A stretch of DNA of 41,401 nucleotides from Candidatus Kapaibacterium sp. Its GTDB lineage: Bacteria; Bacteroidota; Ignavibacteria; Kapaibacteriales; UBA961. The notes beneath the pieces are model-generated. The model saw nothing but the letters and a program-made list of their open reading frames with translations. It did no database searches and was not told the DNA's origin. The position numbers and the translations under genes are program-made. Location of the stretch: contig JALRHN010000001.1 of assembly GCA_023259575.1 (NCBI GenBank), forward strand, positions 1 to 41,401, written 5' to 3'. This document shows positions 33,037 to 41,362 of the stretch, one piece after another; positions within the stretch are counted from its first letter, which is position 1; each line of letters begins with the position of its first letter.

Positions 33037-34854
33037 CTATGATATAGAATCAGAATCTAATTCTGAAGAAAATTGCAAATGAGAAAGTCGGGCATATAAA
33101 CCTTGTACTTTCATTAATTCATCATGTGTTCCATATTCAATAATAGATCCTTTGCTAAAAACAGCAATTGCATCGCATGTTCTGATTGTAGAAAGTCTGT
33201 GGGCGATAATAATTGTAGTTCGATCTTTCATTAATGTTTCCAAAGCTTCTTTTATCAAATGCTCAGAGACAGAATCTAAAGAGCTAGTTGCTTCATCGAG
33301 AATTAATATTGGAGGATTTTTTAGAATAGCTCTGGCGATTGCTATTCTTTGTCTTTGGCCTCCCGACAATGTAATTCCTCTTTCACCAACTAATGTAGAA
33401 AAACGCTCTGGAAATCTATCTATGAATTCCATGGCATTTGCCAAGATTGCAGCTTGTTCGATTTCTTTATCTGTTGCATCAGTTTTTCCATATGCAATAT
33501 TTTGAGCTATTGTACCTCCAAACAGAACGATATCTTGTGGAACTACACCGATAGAATTTCTGATTTTTTGCAATCCCCAATACTCAGCTGGTATAGAATT
33601 ATAGAGTATTTCGCCCTTATCTGGAGAATAAAATTGTTGAATTAGAGAAGCAGTTGTGCTTTTTCCAGCACCGCTTTCTCCTACAAATGCGATACGATGT
33701 CCAGCAGGAATTGTAAGATGAATATCCTTTAATGCTTGAATGTCTTTACGATTTGGATAACTAAAAGATACATTGTGTAGGCTAATAGAATGTAATGTTT
33801 CTGAATGTACTATTGTATTTTGAGTATCATTCTCTATTGGCTCATTTATAATTTCTCTTAAACGAACTGAAGCACCCAGAGCTTTTTGTACTTGACCAAG
33901 TAATTCTGCAAAGCTTCCCATTGCGCCGCCAACAAACATTGCATAAATTAAGAAAGTGGCAAAGTCTCCAATAGTTATTTCTCCAGCCTGAACTAGAGAT
34001 CCTCCATACCAAATTACACCAGCTATTCCACCAAAAAATGCAAAAAGGATAAAGGAAACAAATGCCGATCGAAGCTTTGCAGTATATAAAGCCAAAGAAA
34101 TTGTTTGGTTTAAGGCATTTTTATACCTTAATGCTTCAAAATTCTCATTAACATAGGATTTTACACTGCTTATTGCTTGTAGTGTCTCTTCTATGATTGT
34201 TGCTGAATTAGCTAAAGCATCCTGTGTTTTGGTACTTTGTTTTCTTATAAATTTTCCAAATACAACAGCAATCACCACTAAAATTGGTAAAGCTAACAGT
34301 ACAGGTAAAGCAAGGTTTAGTCCAGCAGTTAAAATAAATCCTATGCCACCAATAAGAAAAATTGTTTGTCTTAATAATTCTAATACAGTAAAAGCAAATG
34401 TTTCTTGGATTTGAGATAAATCAGAAGATAATCGAGAAGATAATTCTCCTACACGTCTTTCTGAAAAAAAGCTCATGGGGAGTCTTATGATATGTTCAAA
34501 TGAAGTAGACCTCAGCTCTGCTAAAGCATATTCTGTAATCTTGGCAATTGTCATTGAAGCTATAAAACGTATTGCTGATTGAAGGGCAATCAAAAGAAGT
34601 AAACTTATAGCTAATAGGCCAGGGGTTAATTGTATTCCAAAAGGCATAAATGCTTTATCTGGATGCACAAAGCCATCTAACATTTTTCCAATAATTGCCG
34701 GAAATATTAAGCCCAAAGATGCAGTGATCAACATGATAATTAATGCAATAATACCCTTAAGTGCATATGGTTTATAGAAAGACAATAAAAAGGATAATTG
34801 CTCTTTAGTTTCACCTGCTTTTATCTTTGAACTAGGTATTTGATCTGTATTCAT
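33037..34854 (-). CDS. ABC exporter, MsbA/BmrA-like fused permease-ATPase
   Basis: A 605-residue half-transporter that works as a homodimer or heterodimer. The N-terminal 330 residues hold six transmembrane helices. The ATPase domain has Walker A 'GESGAGKST' at 392-400, signature 'LSGGQ' at 496-500, Walker B 'ILILDE' at 516-521, D-loop 'SSLD' and the switch His in 'IIAHRLSTI'. Family members export lipids, drugs or peptides; MsbA flips lipid A. The 'FFSERRVGELSSRLSSD' coupling region is typical of the MsbA/BmrA branch. Substrate cannot be told by eye. The gap to the MalK-type gene downstream holds two inverted repeats but no T-tract terminator. Confidence 0.92.
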   Translation of the reverse strand: MNTDQIPSSKIKAGETKEQLSFLLSFYKPYALKGIIALIIMLITASLGLIFPAIIGKMLDGFVHPDKAFMPFGIQLTPGLLAISLLLLIALQSAIRFIASMTIAKITEYALAELRSTSFEHIIRLPMSFFSERRVGELSSRLSSDLSQIQETFAFTVLELLRQTIFLIGGIGFILTAGLNLALPVLLALPILVVIAVVFGKFIRKQSTKTQDALANSATIIEETLQAISSVKSYVNENFEALRYKNALNQTISLALYTAKLRSAFVSFILFAFFGGIAGVIWYGGSLVQAGEITIGDFATFLIYAMFVGGAMGSFAELLGQVQKALGASVRLREIINEPIENDTQNTIVHSETLHSISLHNVSFSYPNRKDIQALKDIHLTIPAGHRIAFVGESGAGKSTTASLIQQFYSPDKGEILYNSIPAEYWGLQKIRNSIGVVPQDIVLFGGTIAQNIAYGKTDATDKEIEQAAILANAMEFIDRFPERFSTLVGERGITLSGGQRQRIAIARAILKNPPILILDEATSSLDSVSEHLIKEALETLMKDRTTIIIAHRLSTIRTCDAIAVFSKGSIIEYGTHDELMKVQGLYARLSHLQFSSELDSDSIS

Positions 34855-34903
34855 GAAAATCTTTTTAGGTAAAATGAAATAGAATTCTAGGTTTTATCAC
34901 TCA

Positions 34904-34930
34904 ATAATACATGTATTTGATAATACATGT
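34904..34930. repeat. Direct repeat of ATAATACATGT, candidate operator
   Basis: Two perfect copies of an 11-mer at 34904-34914 and 34920-34930, a 16-base period, each containing the palindromic core ACATGT. They lie between the divergent exporter and DUF4286 genes. No known regulator is implied. Confidence 0.4.
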
Positions 34931-34953
34931 GCATTATTCGTATACTAATTTCT

Positions 34954-34961
34954 CATTTTTG
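34954..34961 (+). promoter_or_regulatory. Possible -7 box for the DUF4286 gene
   Basis: CATTTTTG, 7 of 8 bases of TAnnTTTG and followed by C, 28 bases before the ATG at 34989 and just downstream of the ATAATACATGT repeats. Confidence 0.3.
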
Positions 34962-34988
34962 CCATAAACATATTATACAGGATAAAAA

Positions 34989-35306
34989 ATGATTGCATTA
35001 TATGAAGTTTCGATAGAAGTTCAGAAAGTACATTCAGATGAATGGCTGGACTGGATGATTACTGTTCATATCCCTGAAGTTATGAAATGTGGCTTATTTA
35101 TTAATGCCAAACTTAGTAAGGTTCTAGACCCAAAATCTGACAGTTTTGATACATTCCATATTCAGTATTCAGCTAACTCTTTGCAAGATATACAAGTATA
35201 TAGATCAGATTATTCGCCTGCATTACAAGCTTCTCATAATAAGATATTTGGAGAATACACAAATGGTATGAGAAAAGTGCTGCAGCTAGAAAAGGAATTT
35301 TGCTAA
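34989..35306 (+). CDS. DUF4286 family protein
   Basis: A 105-residue cytoplasmic protein that matches DUF4286: an N-terminal 'IALYEVSIEV' strand, 'WLDWMITVHIPEVMKCGLF', a central 'TFHIQYSANSLQDIQVY' and a C-terminal 'HNKIFGEY'. The fold is probably ferredoxin-like alpha/beta, as in dimeric barrel proteins. The family is common in Bacteroidota and relatives and has no assigned function. AGGA occurs 8 bases upstream of the ATG. It stands alone, divergent from the MsbA-like gene. Confidence 0.8.
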   Translation: MIALYEVSIEVQKVHSDEWLDWMITVHIPEVMKCGLFINAKLSKVLDPKSDSFDTFHIQYSANSLQDIQVYRSDYSPALQASHNKIFGEYTNGMRKVLQLEKEFC

Positions 35307-35383
35307 AATACTTATGATATTAATTCTAATAAACATAATCACGTAATTACATTCTTAAATCTAGACATATAGTATACATCTTT

Positions 35384-36049
35384 ATGCAACAATCAGTTTT
35401 TTCTGTTCCAGAAGCGCCGCATTTAAAAATCATAGGATTTGAATCGGGCCCAGTGGCAACCAATGGCTATATTATAGCAGATATGAAAAGTCATGAAGCA
35501 ATTATTATTGATGCACCCTATAGCAGTGCAGATGTTTTTCAGGCAATTCTAAACCATTATTCATTATATGCTTCTGCATTATGGCTTACTCATTCTCATT
35601 GGGATCACACAGCAGATGCTTCTATTTTGCAAAATAAAGGACTTCAAGTATTATGTCATCACGATGATATCTATAGATTGATCGATCCTATGGAGCATAC
35701 ATTATGGCCTTTACCTTTTACTATTAATCCTATTTCGCCAATAGAAGAATTAATAGAAAATCAAATATTACAATGTGGAGAATGGAAATTTAACGTGATT
35801 CATACTCCAGGCCATACGGAAGGAAGTGTGTGTTTTATTAGCGATACCTATAATTGTGCAATAGTAGGTGATACATTATTCGCTGAAAGCATTGGTAGAA
35901 CAGACTTGCCCGGAGGCAATACTGATCAATTAATTCATTCAATTAAGAGTAAATTATTAGTGTTGTCACCAGAAACCGTGATATTCCCAGGCCATGGAGA
36001 AATCTCTACTATTGGCCATGAACAACGATATAATCAATTTTTACAATGA
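35384..36049 (+). CDS. MBL-fold metallohydrolase (glyoxalase II-like)
   Basis: A 221-residue metallo-beta-lactamase-fold hydrolase. The metal site is 'THSHWDHTAD' with His70, His72, Asp74 and His75, plus later ligands in 'IHTPGHTEGSVCF', 'IVGDTLFAESIGRTD' and 'FPGHGEI'. 'ESIGRTDLPGG' is typical of the YcbL/GloB-like branch, which hydrolyses thioesters such as S-lactoylglutathione, though many members have other substrates. No signal peptide. No clear operon partner. Confidence 0.9.
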   Translation: MQQSVFSVPEAPHLKIIGFESGPVATNGYIIADMKSHEAIIIDAPYSSADVFQAILNHYSLYASALWLTHSHWDHTADASILQNKGLQVLCHHDDIYRLIDPMEHTLWPLPFTINPISPIEELIENQILQCGEWKFNVIHTPGHTEGSVCFISDTYNCAIVGDTLFAESIGRTDLPGGNTDQLIHSIKSKLLVLSPETVIFPGHGEISTIGHEQRYNQFLQ

Positions 36050-36059
36050 TATTCTGAAT

Positions 36060-36067
36060 CATTTTTG
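36060..36067 (+). promoter_or_regulatory. Possible -7 box for the LptE-like gene
   Basis: CATTTTTG, 7 of 8 bases of TAnnTTTG and the same octamer as at 34954, 38 bases before the ATG at 36105. Confidence 0.25.
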
Positions 36068-36104
36068 ATATTGAAAGTTTATTATTCATTACGATGTATT
36101 TTCT

Positions 36105-36620
36105 ATGAACAACAATTCACTTTTCATTAATAGAGTACTCACCATCATTTGCATAATTTGCATTCAGATGTTTATTGGTTGCTATTCATTTACGGGTGGT
36201 TCAGTACCTGATCATTTACGAACAATCAGTATTGCTCCTTCAAATGATAATAGCGGATTTGGCAATCCAAGGTTTCGAGATATTCTCAATCGAAGATTGA
36301 TTGACAAATTTAGAAATGACAATACGCTTGTATTAGTTGAAACGAACGGTGATGCACAACTTCAATCAACGATTTCATCTATTAATGATGCAATTGTTTC
36401 GGTTAGCCCCGGAGAGATTGAAAGAGAACGCAAGTTAACGGTAACAGTTGATGCTGAATATACCGATGTGGTTAAGCATAAAACCGTTTGGAAACGTAGT
36501 TTCTCCAATTTTCAAGTATATGTTATAAGCCAAGGACAGCAAGCCCGGGAAGAAGCAGTGATTGCTGCAATTCAACAATTAGGTGAAGATATACTTCTTG
36601 CAGTTGTTTCCGGATGGTAA
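36105..36620 (+). CDS. LptE-like LPS-assembly lipoprotein
   Basis: A 171-residue lipoprotein. The signal sequence ends at Cys26 ('MFIGCYSFTGG'), and the following 'YSFTGGSVPDHLRTISIAP' is the typical start of the LptE-like family in Bacteroidota and Chlorobiota. LptE plugs the LptD barrel that inserts lipopolysaccharide into the outer membrane. The rest alternates beta strands and helices as expected ('FRDILNRRLIDKF', 'VVKHKTVWKRSF', 'AVIAAIQQLGEDI'). It is followed 48 bases later by a membrane glycosyltransferase gene, so both may serve cell-surface glycolipid or polysaccharide formation. Confidence 0.85.
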   Translation: MNNNSLFINRVLTIICIICIQMFIGCYSFTGGSVPDHLRTISIAPSNDNSGFGNPRFRDILNRRLIDKFRNDNTLVLVETNGDAQLQSTISSINDAIVSVSPGEIERERKLTVTVDAEYTDVVKHKTVWKRSFSNFQVYVISQGQQAREEAVIAAIQQLGEDILLAVVSGW

Positions 36621-36668
36621 TAATGACATTTTTCTACTATTTTCATAGCTGGAGTTCTAGCTAATCTT

Positions 36669-38120
36669 ATGGAAGTTACTCTACTTATTATTTATTTCGT
36701 TTCCCTCAGTATCTTATTTGCATTCGGATTACATGGTTTAGTGATGATTTATTTTTATCACAAAACCAGAGCATATAATCCTCCTACATTATTGGCTCAA
36801 ACCGAATGGCCGCAAGTAACAATTCAATTGCCTGTTTTTAATGAAGTATATGTGGTTGAACGCTTAGTTAAAGCAGTATGTGAGATGGAATATCCAATTG
36901 ATAAATTAGAAATTCAATTATTAGATGATTCTACAGATGAAACCGTTGAAGTTTCTCGCAGAATTGTTTCTGAATATTCTTCTAAAGGATTTGATATAAA
37001 GCATATTCATCGTATAGACCGTTCTGGCTTTAAAGCAGGTGCTCTTAAAAGTGGATTAGAAACAGCAAAAGGGGAATATGTTGGAATTTTTGATGCAGAT
37101 TTTGTTCCTAATACTGATTTTCTTCAAAAAACAATTCCTCATTTTCAAAATGCAGAAATTGGTATGGTTCAAACTCGATGGGAACATTTAAATGAGGATT
37201 ATTCCTATTTAACCAGAGCTCAAGCATTGGCTTTAGATGGTCACTTTGTAATTGAACAGCAAGTAAGAAATAAAGCTGGCTTCTTTATTAACTTTAATGG
37301 CACAGCTGGTATTTGGCGTAAATCATGTATTGAAGATGCTGGAAATTGGCATGCAGATACATTAGCTGAAGATTTAGATTTAAGCTATCGAGCCCAATTA
37401 CGTGGCTGGAAATTTATGTTCTTAAATGATGTTACTTCACCTGCAGAATTACCTGCTGATATTAATGGTTTAAAAACTCAGCAATTTCGTTGGACAAAAG
37501 GTGCGGTTGAAACTGCAATTAAATTATTGCCAATGGTGTGGAAATCTTCACTTCCATTAAAGATCAAAGCAGAATGTACTGTTCATTTAACAAGCAATAT
37601 TGTATTCCCTTTTATCCTTCTTACAGCATTATTAAATGTTCCTTTAGTAGTTATTAAAAATACTGTAGAAGGTTATGATAGTATTTTTACCTTAATGGGA
37701 ATATTTGTTCTTGCTTCAGTAAGTACATTTATGTTTTATATGTATGCACAAAGAGCAATTCATCTTGATTGGCGCCGTAGACTAATGCTTTTCCCTGTTT
37801 TTATGGCTGGAAGTATGGGCTTTGCCGTTAATAATACAAAAGCAGTGTTCGAGGCCCTTATTGGCAAAAAATCAGCTTTTATGCGTACTCCTAAGTATAA
37901 AATAGTAACAGGTAAAGATGATTGGAAGAAGAAAAAATATGTTCAAAAGCAACTTGGTGGAGCCATCATTGCTGAACTATTTTTTACTCTCTATTTTATA
38001 GTTGGTATATCTATTTCTTTATTTTACCTAGAAATCGCTGCTATTCCTTTTCAATTGCTGTTTTTAGCTGGATTTGGTACAGTAGGTACTTTGAGTTTAA
38101 GACATGCTTTATCAAGATAG
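36669..38120 (+). CDS. Membrane GT2 family processive-type glycosyltransferase
   Basis: A 483-residue inner-membrane glycosyltransferase of the cellulose synthase/ceramide glucosyltransferase-like group. One N-terminal helix is followed by the GT-A domain with 'LDDSTDET' (Asp86-Asp87), 'DADF' at 142-145, 'EDLDLSYR' with the catalytic-base Asp235, and 'QQFRW' at 271-275, which is the Q(Q/R)xRW signature of processive enzymes. Four to five helices follow from about residue 300. Sugar and acceptor are unknown: a beta-linked polysaccharide or glycolipid is likely. No PilZ domain is visible. A strong terminator follows. Confidence 0.9.
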   Translation: MEVTLLIIYFVSLSILFAFGLHGLVMIYFYHKTRAYNPPTLLAQTEWPQVTIQLPVFNEVYVVERLVKAVCEMEYPIDKLEIQLLDDSTDETVEVSRRIVSEYSSKGFDIKHIHRIDRSGFKAGALKSGLETAKGEYVGIFDADFVPNTDFLQKTIPHFQNAEIGMVQTRWEHLNEDYSYLTRAQALALDGHFVIEQQVRNKAGFFINFNGTAGIWRKSCIEDAGNWHADTLAEDLDLSYRAQLRGWKFMFLNDVTSPAELPADINGLKTQQFRWTKGAVETAIKLLPMVWKSSLPLKIKAECTVHLTSNIVFPFILLTALLNVPLVVIKNTVEGYDSIFTLMGIFVLASVSTFMFYMYAQRAIHLDWRRRLMLFPVFMAGSMGFAVNNTKAVFEALIGKKSAFMRTPKYKIVTGKDDWKKKKYVQKQLGGAIIAELFFTLYFIVGISISLFYLEIAAIPFQLLFLAGFGTVGTLSLRHALSR

Positions 38121-38150
38121 ATATTCTAAGGATAAAATTCTGTAATTTTG

Positions 38151-38175
38151 AAGGCGCTTTTATAGCGCCTTTTTT
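38151..38175 (+). terminator. Rho-independent terminator of the GT2 gene
   Basis: AGGCGCT/AGCGCCT 7-bp stem with a TTTAT loop (38159-38163), then five T after the stem. It starts 31 bases after the stop codon. Confidence 0.88.
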
Positions 38176-38207
38176 ATGTCCAATACCAAATAATACTGTA
38201 CATTATT

Positions 38208-39194
38208 ATGAAATTAGTAAGCTTCCAACCTGCAAAAAATATTATAAGATTAGGGATATGTATTGATAATACTATTTATGATCTTGCTATTGCTAGATCT
38301 TTAAGTACGCTACATTTTACTTTGCCATATCTTCCTGATTCTATCTTGCCTTTTTTAGAGCTAGGAAATGCAGCAATGAAAGATGCTCTTATCGTTCATG
38401 AAGATATTATTGCAGAATCTTCAAAATTTAATAAAGCTGCTTATGCTATAGATCAAGTGCATTTATTATCGCCAGTTCCTAGACCTACTTCTATGCGAGA
38501 TGGATATGCTTTTAGGCAACATGTAGAAGCAGCCCGAAGAAATCGCGGATTAGAAATGATTCCCGAATTCGATGAAATTCCAATCTTCTATTTTACCAAT
38601 CATCAAGCAGTATATGGCCCAGGGCCTATTTCTGTTCGACCAATGCATCTAGAACAGTTAGATTTTGAATTAGAAGTAGCAATCGTCATTGGTAAACAAG
38701 GAACAGATATATCTGCCAAAGATGCAGACTCTTATATAGCCGGATATATGATAATGAATGATTGGAGTGCAAGAGCAATGCAAATGCATGAAATGAAACT
38801 AAATCTTGGCCCTGCAAAAGGAAAAGATTTTGCAACAACTCTTGGTCCATGGCTTGTTACCAAAGATGAATTAGAATCTAAGAAAATCTCTACTCCCAAT
38901 GGCGATACTTATGATTTAGCAATGACATGTAGCATAAATGGTATGCAAGTTTCTTCTGGGAATGTGAAAGATATGAGCTGGACATTTGCCCAAATAATCG
39001 AAAGAGCTAGCTATGGCGTTACTCTTTATCCAGGAGATGTAATCGGTTCTGGAACATGTGGAACAGGATGTTTTCTTGAATTAAATGGTAGTAAAGTCTT
39101 TAATCCGCCAATGTGGGTTAAAGAAGGTGATACTGTCAATTGTTCGATAGATTCATTGGGTTCATTGGTAAATACTATTGAAGTTCGGAGATAA
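38208..39194 (+). CDS. Fumarylacetoacetate hydrolase family protein
   Basis: A 328-residue FAH-fold hydrolase. Seen are 'MRDGYAFRQHVEAARRNRG', 'DFELEVAIVIGKQGTDI' with metal-binding acidic residues, 'GYMIMNDWSARAMQ', 'GPAKGKDFATTLGPWLVT' and 'GDVIGSGTCGTGCFLE'. Family members cleave C-C bonds of 1,3-diketo acids or decarboxylate beta-keto acids with a divalent metal. Fumarylacetoacetase activity in tyrosine breakdown is possible, but no other gene of that pathway is here. It heads a tight row with UXS (3-base gap) and a NifU-like gene (4-base gap). Confidence 0.88.
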   Translation: MKLVSFQPAKNIIRLGICIDNTIYDLAIARSLSTLHFTLPYLPDSILPFLELGNAAMKDALIVHEDIIAESSKFNKAAYAIDQVHLLSPVPRPTSMRDGYAFRQHVEAARRNRGLEMIPEFDEIPIFYFTNHQAVYGPGPISVRPMHLEQLDFELEVAIVIGKQGTDISAKDADSYIAGYMIMNDWSARAMQMHEMKLNLGPAKGKDFATTLGPWLVTKDELESKKISTPNGDTYDLAMTCSINGMQVSSGNVKDMSWTFAQIIERASYGVTLYPGDVIGSGTCGTGCFLELNGSKVFNPPMWVKEGDTVNCSIDSLGSLVNTIEVRR

Positions 39195-39197
39195 TTC

Positions 39198-40136
39198 ATG
39201 CCTAGAGTACTTATTACTGGTGGTGCCGGTTTTTTAGGATCACATCTTTGTGATAAATTTATCGGTAATGGCTATGATGTTATTTGTATGGATAATCTAA
39301 TCACTGGATCTCCCGATAATATTGCTCATCTTATGGGTAATTCAAAATTTAGATTTATTCATCATGATGTAACGGAATATATGTATGTAGATGGGGATTT
39401 AGATGCTATTCTTCATTTTGCTTCGCCTGCATCTCCTTTAGATTATTTACGCTATCCAATACAAACACTAAAAGTAGGTTCTTTGGGTACTCATAAAGCT
39501 TTAGGATTAGCAAAAGCAAAGAAGGCTAGATTTCTTATTGCTAGTACAAGCGAAGTATATGGTGATCCTCTTATTCATCCGCAACAAGAGGAATATTGGG
39601 GAAATGTAAATCCTGTTGGTTCCAGAGGAGTGTATGATGAGGCTAAACGCTTTAGTGAAGCAATCACTATGGCATATCATAGATATCATGGACTAGATAC
39701 AAGAATAGTAAGGATATTCAATACATATGGTCCTAAAATGCGTATAGAAGATGGCCGTGCAATTCCTGCTTTTATGTCGCAAGCATTATTAGGCGAACCA
39801 TTAACTGTATTTGGTGATGGTAGCCAAACTCGCTCTGTTTGCTATGTTGATGATTTAGTTGAAGGCATCTATCGTCTTTTACTCTCTGGTGAAAACTATC
39901 CAGTAAATATTGGTAATCCAGATGAGATATCTATGCTTGATCTAGCTAAGGAAATTATAGAGATATCTGGTTCTTCATCAGAGATTATCTTTAAAAGTCT
40001 TCCTGAAGATGATCCTAAAGTTAGGCAGCCTGATATCACAAAGGCGAAACATATACTTGGATGGGAACCGAAGGTGCAAAGACGTGAAGGTTTATTAAAA
40101 ACACTAGAATATTTTCGTATGGCTTTAAAGAAGTAA
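39198..40136 (+). CDS. UDP-glucuronate decarboxylase (UDP-xylose synthase-like)
   Basis: A 312-residue extended SDR enzyme. Features are the NAD-binding 'GGAGFLGSHLCD' from residue 8, 'ILHFASPASPLDYLRYPIQT' (the region that sets UXS apart from other epimerases), 'STSEVYGDPLIHPQ', the catalytic Tyr146 and Lys150 in 'RGVYDEAKRF', 'RIFNTYGPKM' and 'FGDGSQTRSVCYVDD'. UXS converts UDP-glucuronate to UDP-xylose for surface glycans. GGAG lies 7 bases before the ATG. It sits between FAH and NifU-like genes with gaps of 3 and 4 bases, an operon of unrelated functions. Confidence 0.93.
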   Translation: MPRVLITGGAGFLGSHLCDKFIGNGYDVICMDNLITGSPDNIAHLMGNSKFRFIHHDVTEYMYVDGDLDAILHFASPASPLDYLRYPIQTLKVGSLGTHKALGLAKAKKARFLIASTSEVYGDPLIHPQQEEYWGNVNPVGSRGVYDEAKRFSEAITMAYHRYHGLDTRIVRIFNTYGPKMRIEDGRAIPAFMSQALLGEPLTVFGDGSQTRSVCYVDDLVEGIYRLLLSGENYPVNIGNPDEISMLDLAKEIIEISGSSSEIIFKSLPEDDPKVRQPDITKAKHILGWEPKVQRREGLLKTLEYFRMALKK

Positions 40137-40140
40137 AGAA

Positions 40141-40380
40141 ATGAATGATATCTTTGAGAGAACTGAGCAAGTAATTGCAGAAGAAATTAGACCAGCTATT
40201 CAGCGCGATGGCGGAACCATCCAATTAATTAATGTAGATGAACATGGCATAGCATGGGTTGAGCTAAAAGGTGCTTGCGCAAAATGTAGTGCTTCTTCTA
40301 TTACTATGAGAGCTGGAGTAGAGAGAATATTAAGAAAAAGAATCTCTGCTATTTCGGCTGCAAAAATGATAAATACATAA
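40141..40380 (+). CDS. NifU-like (Nfu) iron-sulfur cluster carrier domain protein
   Basis: A 79-residue single-domain protein matching the C-terminal domain of NifU/Nfu. The cluster-binding pair is Cys46 and Cys49 in 'GACAKCSASSITMRAG', with 'RPAIQRDGGTIQLI' before it as in the family. Such short proteins carry [4Fe-4S] clusters to target enzymes. Starts 4 bases after the UXS stop and ends 1 base before the convergent TPR gene ends, with no obvious terminator between. Confidence 0.93.
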   Translation: MNDIFERTEQVIAEEIRPAIQRDGGTIQLINVDEHGIAWVELKGACAKCSASSITMRAGVERILRKRISAISAAKMINT

Positions 40381-40381
40381 A

Positions 40382-41362
40382 TTATTTTTCAATAATAGTT
40401 CCAGATCTAAAAAATGAACTCCAATTATTTATCACATCTTTTGATAAAGTAGCTTTTTTTACAGCTCTAAAATTAGAATATAAAGCTGTTTTACCCTGAA
40501 TGATATACCATAATTGCGATTCAGGTTGTTTGTGATCTACAGTGCTTGGAGCTTGTAATAAAAGAATAAGCCAAGGAAATTCTGATTTTTTATCCTCTTT
40601 AATATACTTCATTGTCGCTTTAGGTGCCCGCTGCTTGAAGTCCTGATAAATCATCTGAGAAAATTCTTTAAAGTTTGCATTCCTTATATCTCTTAAAGTC
40701 ATCATTGCTCCATATTCTGTCCAATGTTCTGGCTGTTCATTGTCATGAAAAAACTCCATAAGACTAAATGTAGAATCTTCTGAAATATTTTGAACTCTCC
40801 AGTGTTCATCTACCGGCCATGGTAATGAAAATGCTTCTCCCTTTAATGTATCTCCACCACAAATTTTATCAAAAAGTCCATTTCCCTCTTTGTCTCCTGC
40901 ACCTTTTGTAATTGATAAATCATTACATGCAGATTGTTTATCACCTAAATAAGCATAAATCTGTCCTCTTAAATTTCTTAATGGTGCATTATTTGGCTCA
41001 ATCATCAATGCTTTGTTTAACATAGGTAAAGCTAGTTTGTGCTTATTACCATATAATAAACTTACTGTATAACTATAATATGCATCCATCAATAAAGAAT
41101 CATATGTAATAGTTAATAGGAAGTCTTGCTCTGCTAAATCAGGTTTTCCTATTTTTAAATGACATGTGCCACGATTAAAATATGCCCTTGCCAATGTGCT
41201 ATCTAAATTGATGGCTTTGGTATAGAATTCTATAGCTTTTGGACAATCATTTGCATCATGTCTTTTCATTCCAAGCTTAAACATTTCTACTGCATCTTGA
41301 GCACAAAATACATCAACAGTATTAATTGCTGATAACATCATTACACTCAATGCAGCTGTCAA
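40382..41362 (-). CDS. Exported TPR protein of unknown function
   Basis: A 326-residue protein. Residues about 20-150 form three to four tetratricopeptide repeats ('AIEFYTKAINLDSTLARAYF', 'AEQDFLLTITYDSLLMDAYY', 'ALPMLNKALMIEPNNAPLRN'). The C-terminal half, about 175-326, has no recognisable motif. Residues 1-21 resemble a signal peptide ending 'VFCAQ', but lack the usual positive charges. The frame has a TGA directly before the TTG at 41362, so the start is that TTG or one of two adjacent ATGs near 41339. Only 39 bases of upstream sequence are available. Function unknown. Confidence 0.72.
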   Translation of the reverse strand: MTAALSVMMLSAINTVDVFCAQDAVEMFKLGMKRHDANDCPKAIEFYTKAINLDSTLARAYFNRGTCHLKIGKPDLAEQDFLLTITYDSLLMDAYYSYTVSLLYGNKHKLALPMLNKALMIEPNNAPLRNLRGQIYAYLGDKQSACNDLSITKGAGDKEGNGLFDKICGGDTLKGEAFSLPWPVDEHWRVQNISEDSTFSLMEFFHDNEQPEHWTEYGAMMTLRDIRNANFKEFSQMIYQDFKQRAPKATMKYIKEDKKSEFPWLILLLQAPSTVDHKQPESQLWYIIQGKTALYSNFRAVKKATLSKDVINNWSSFFRSGTIIEK

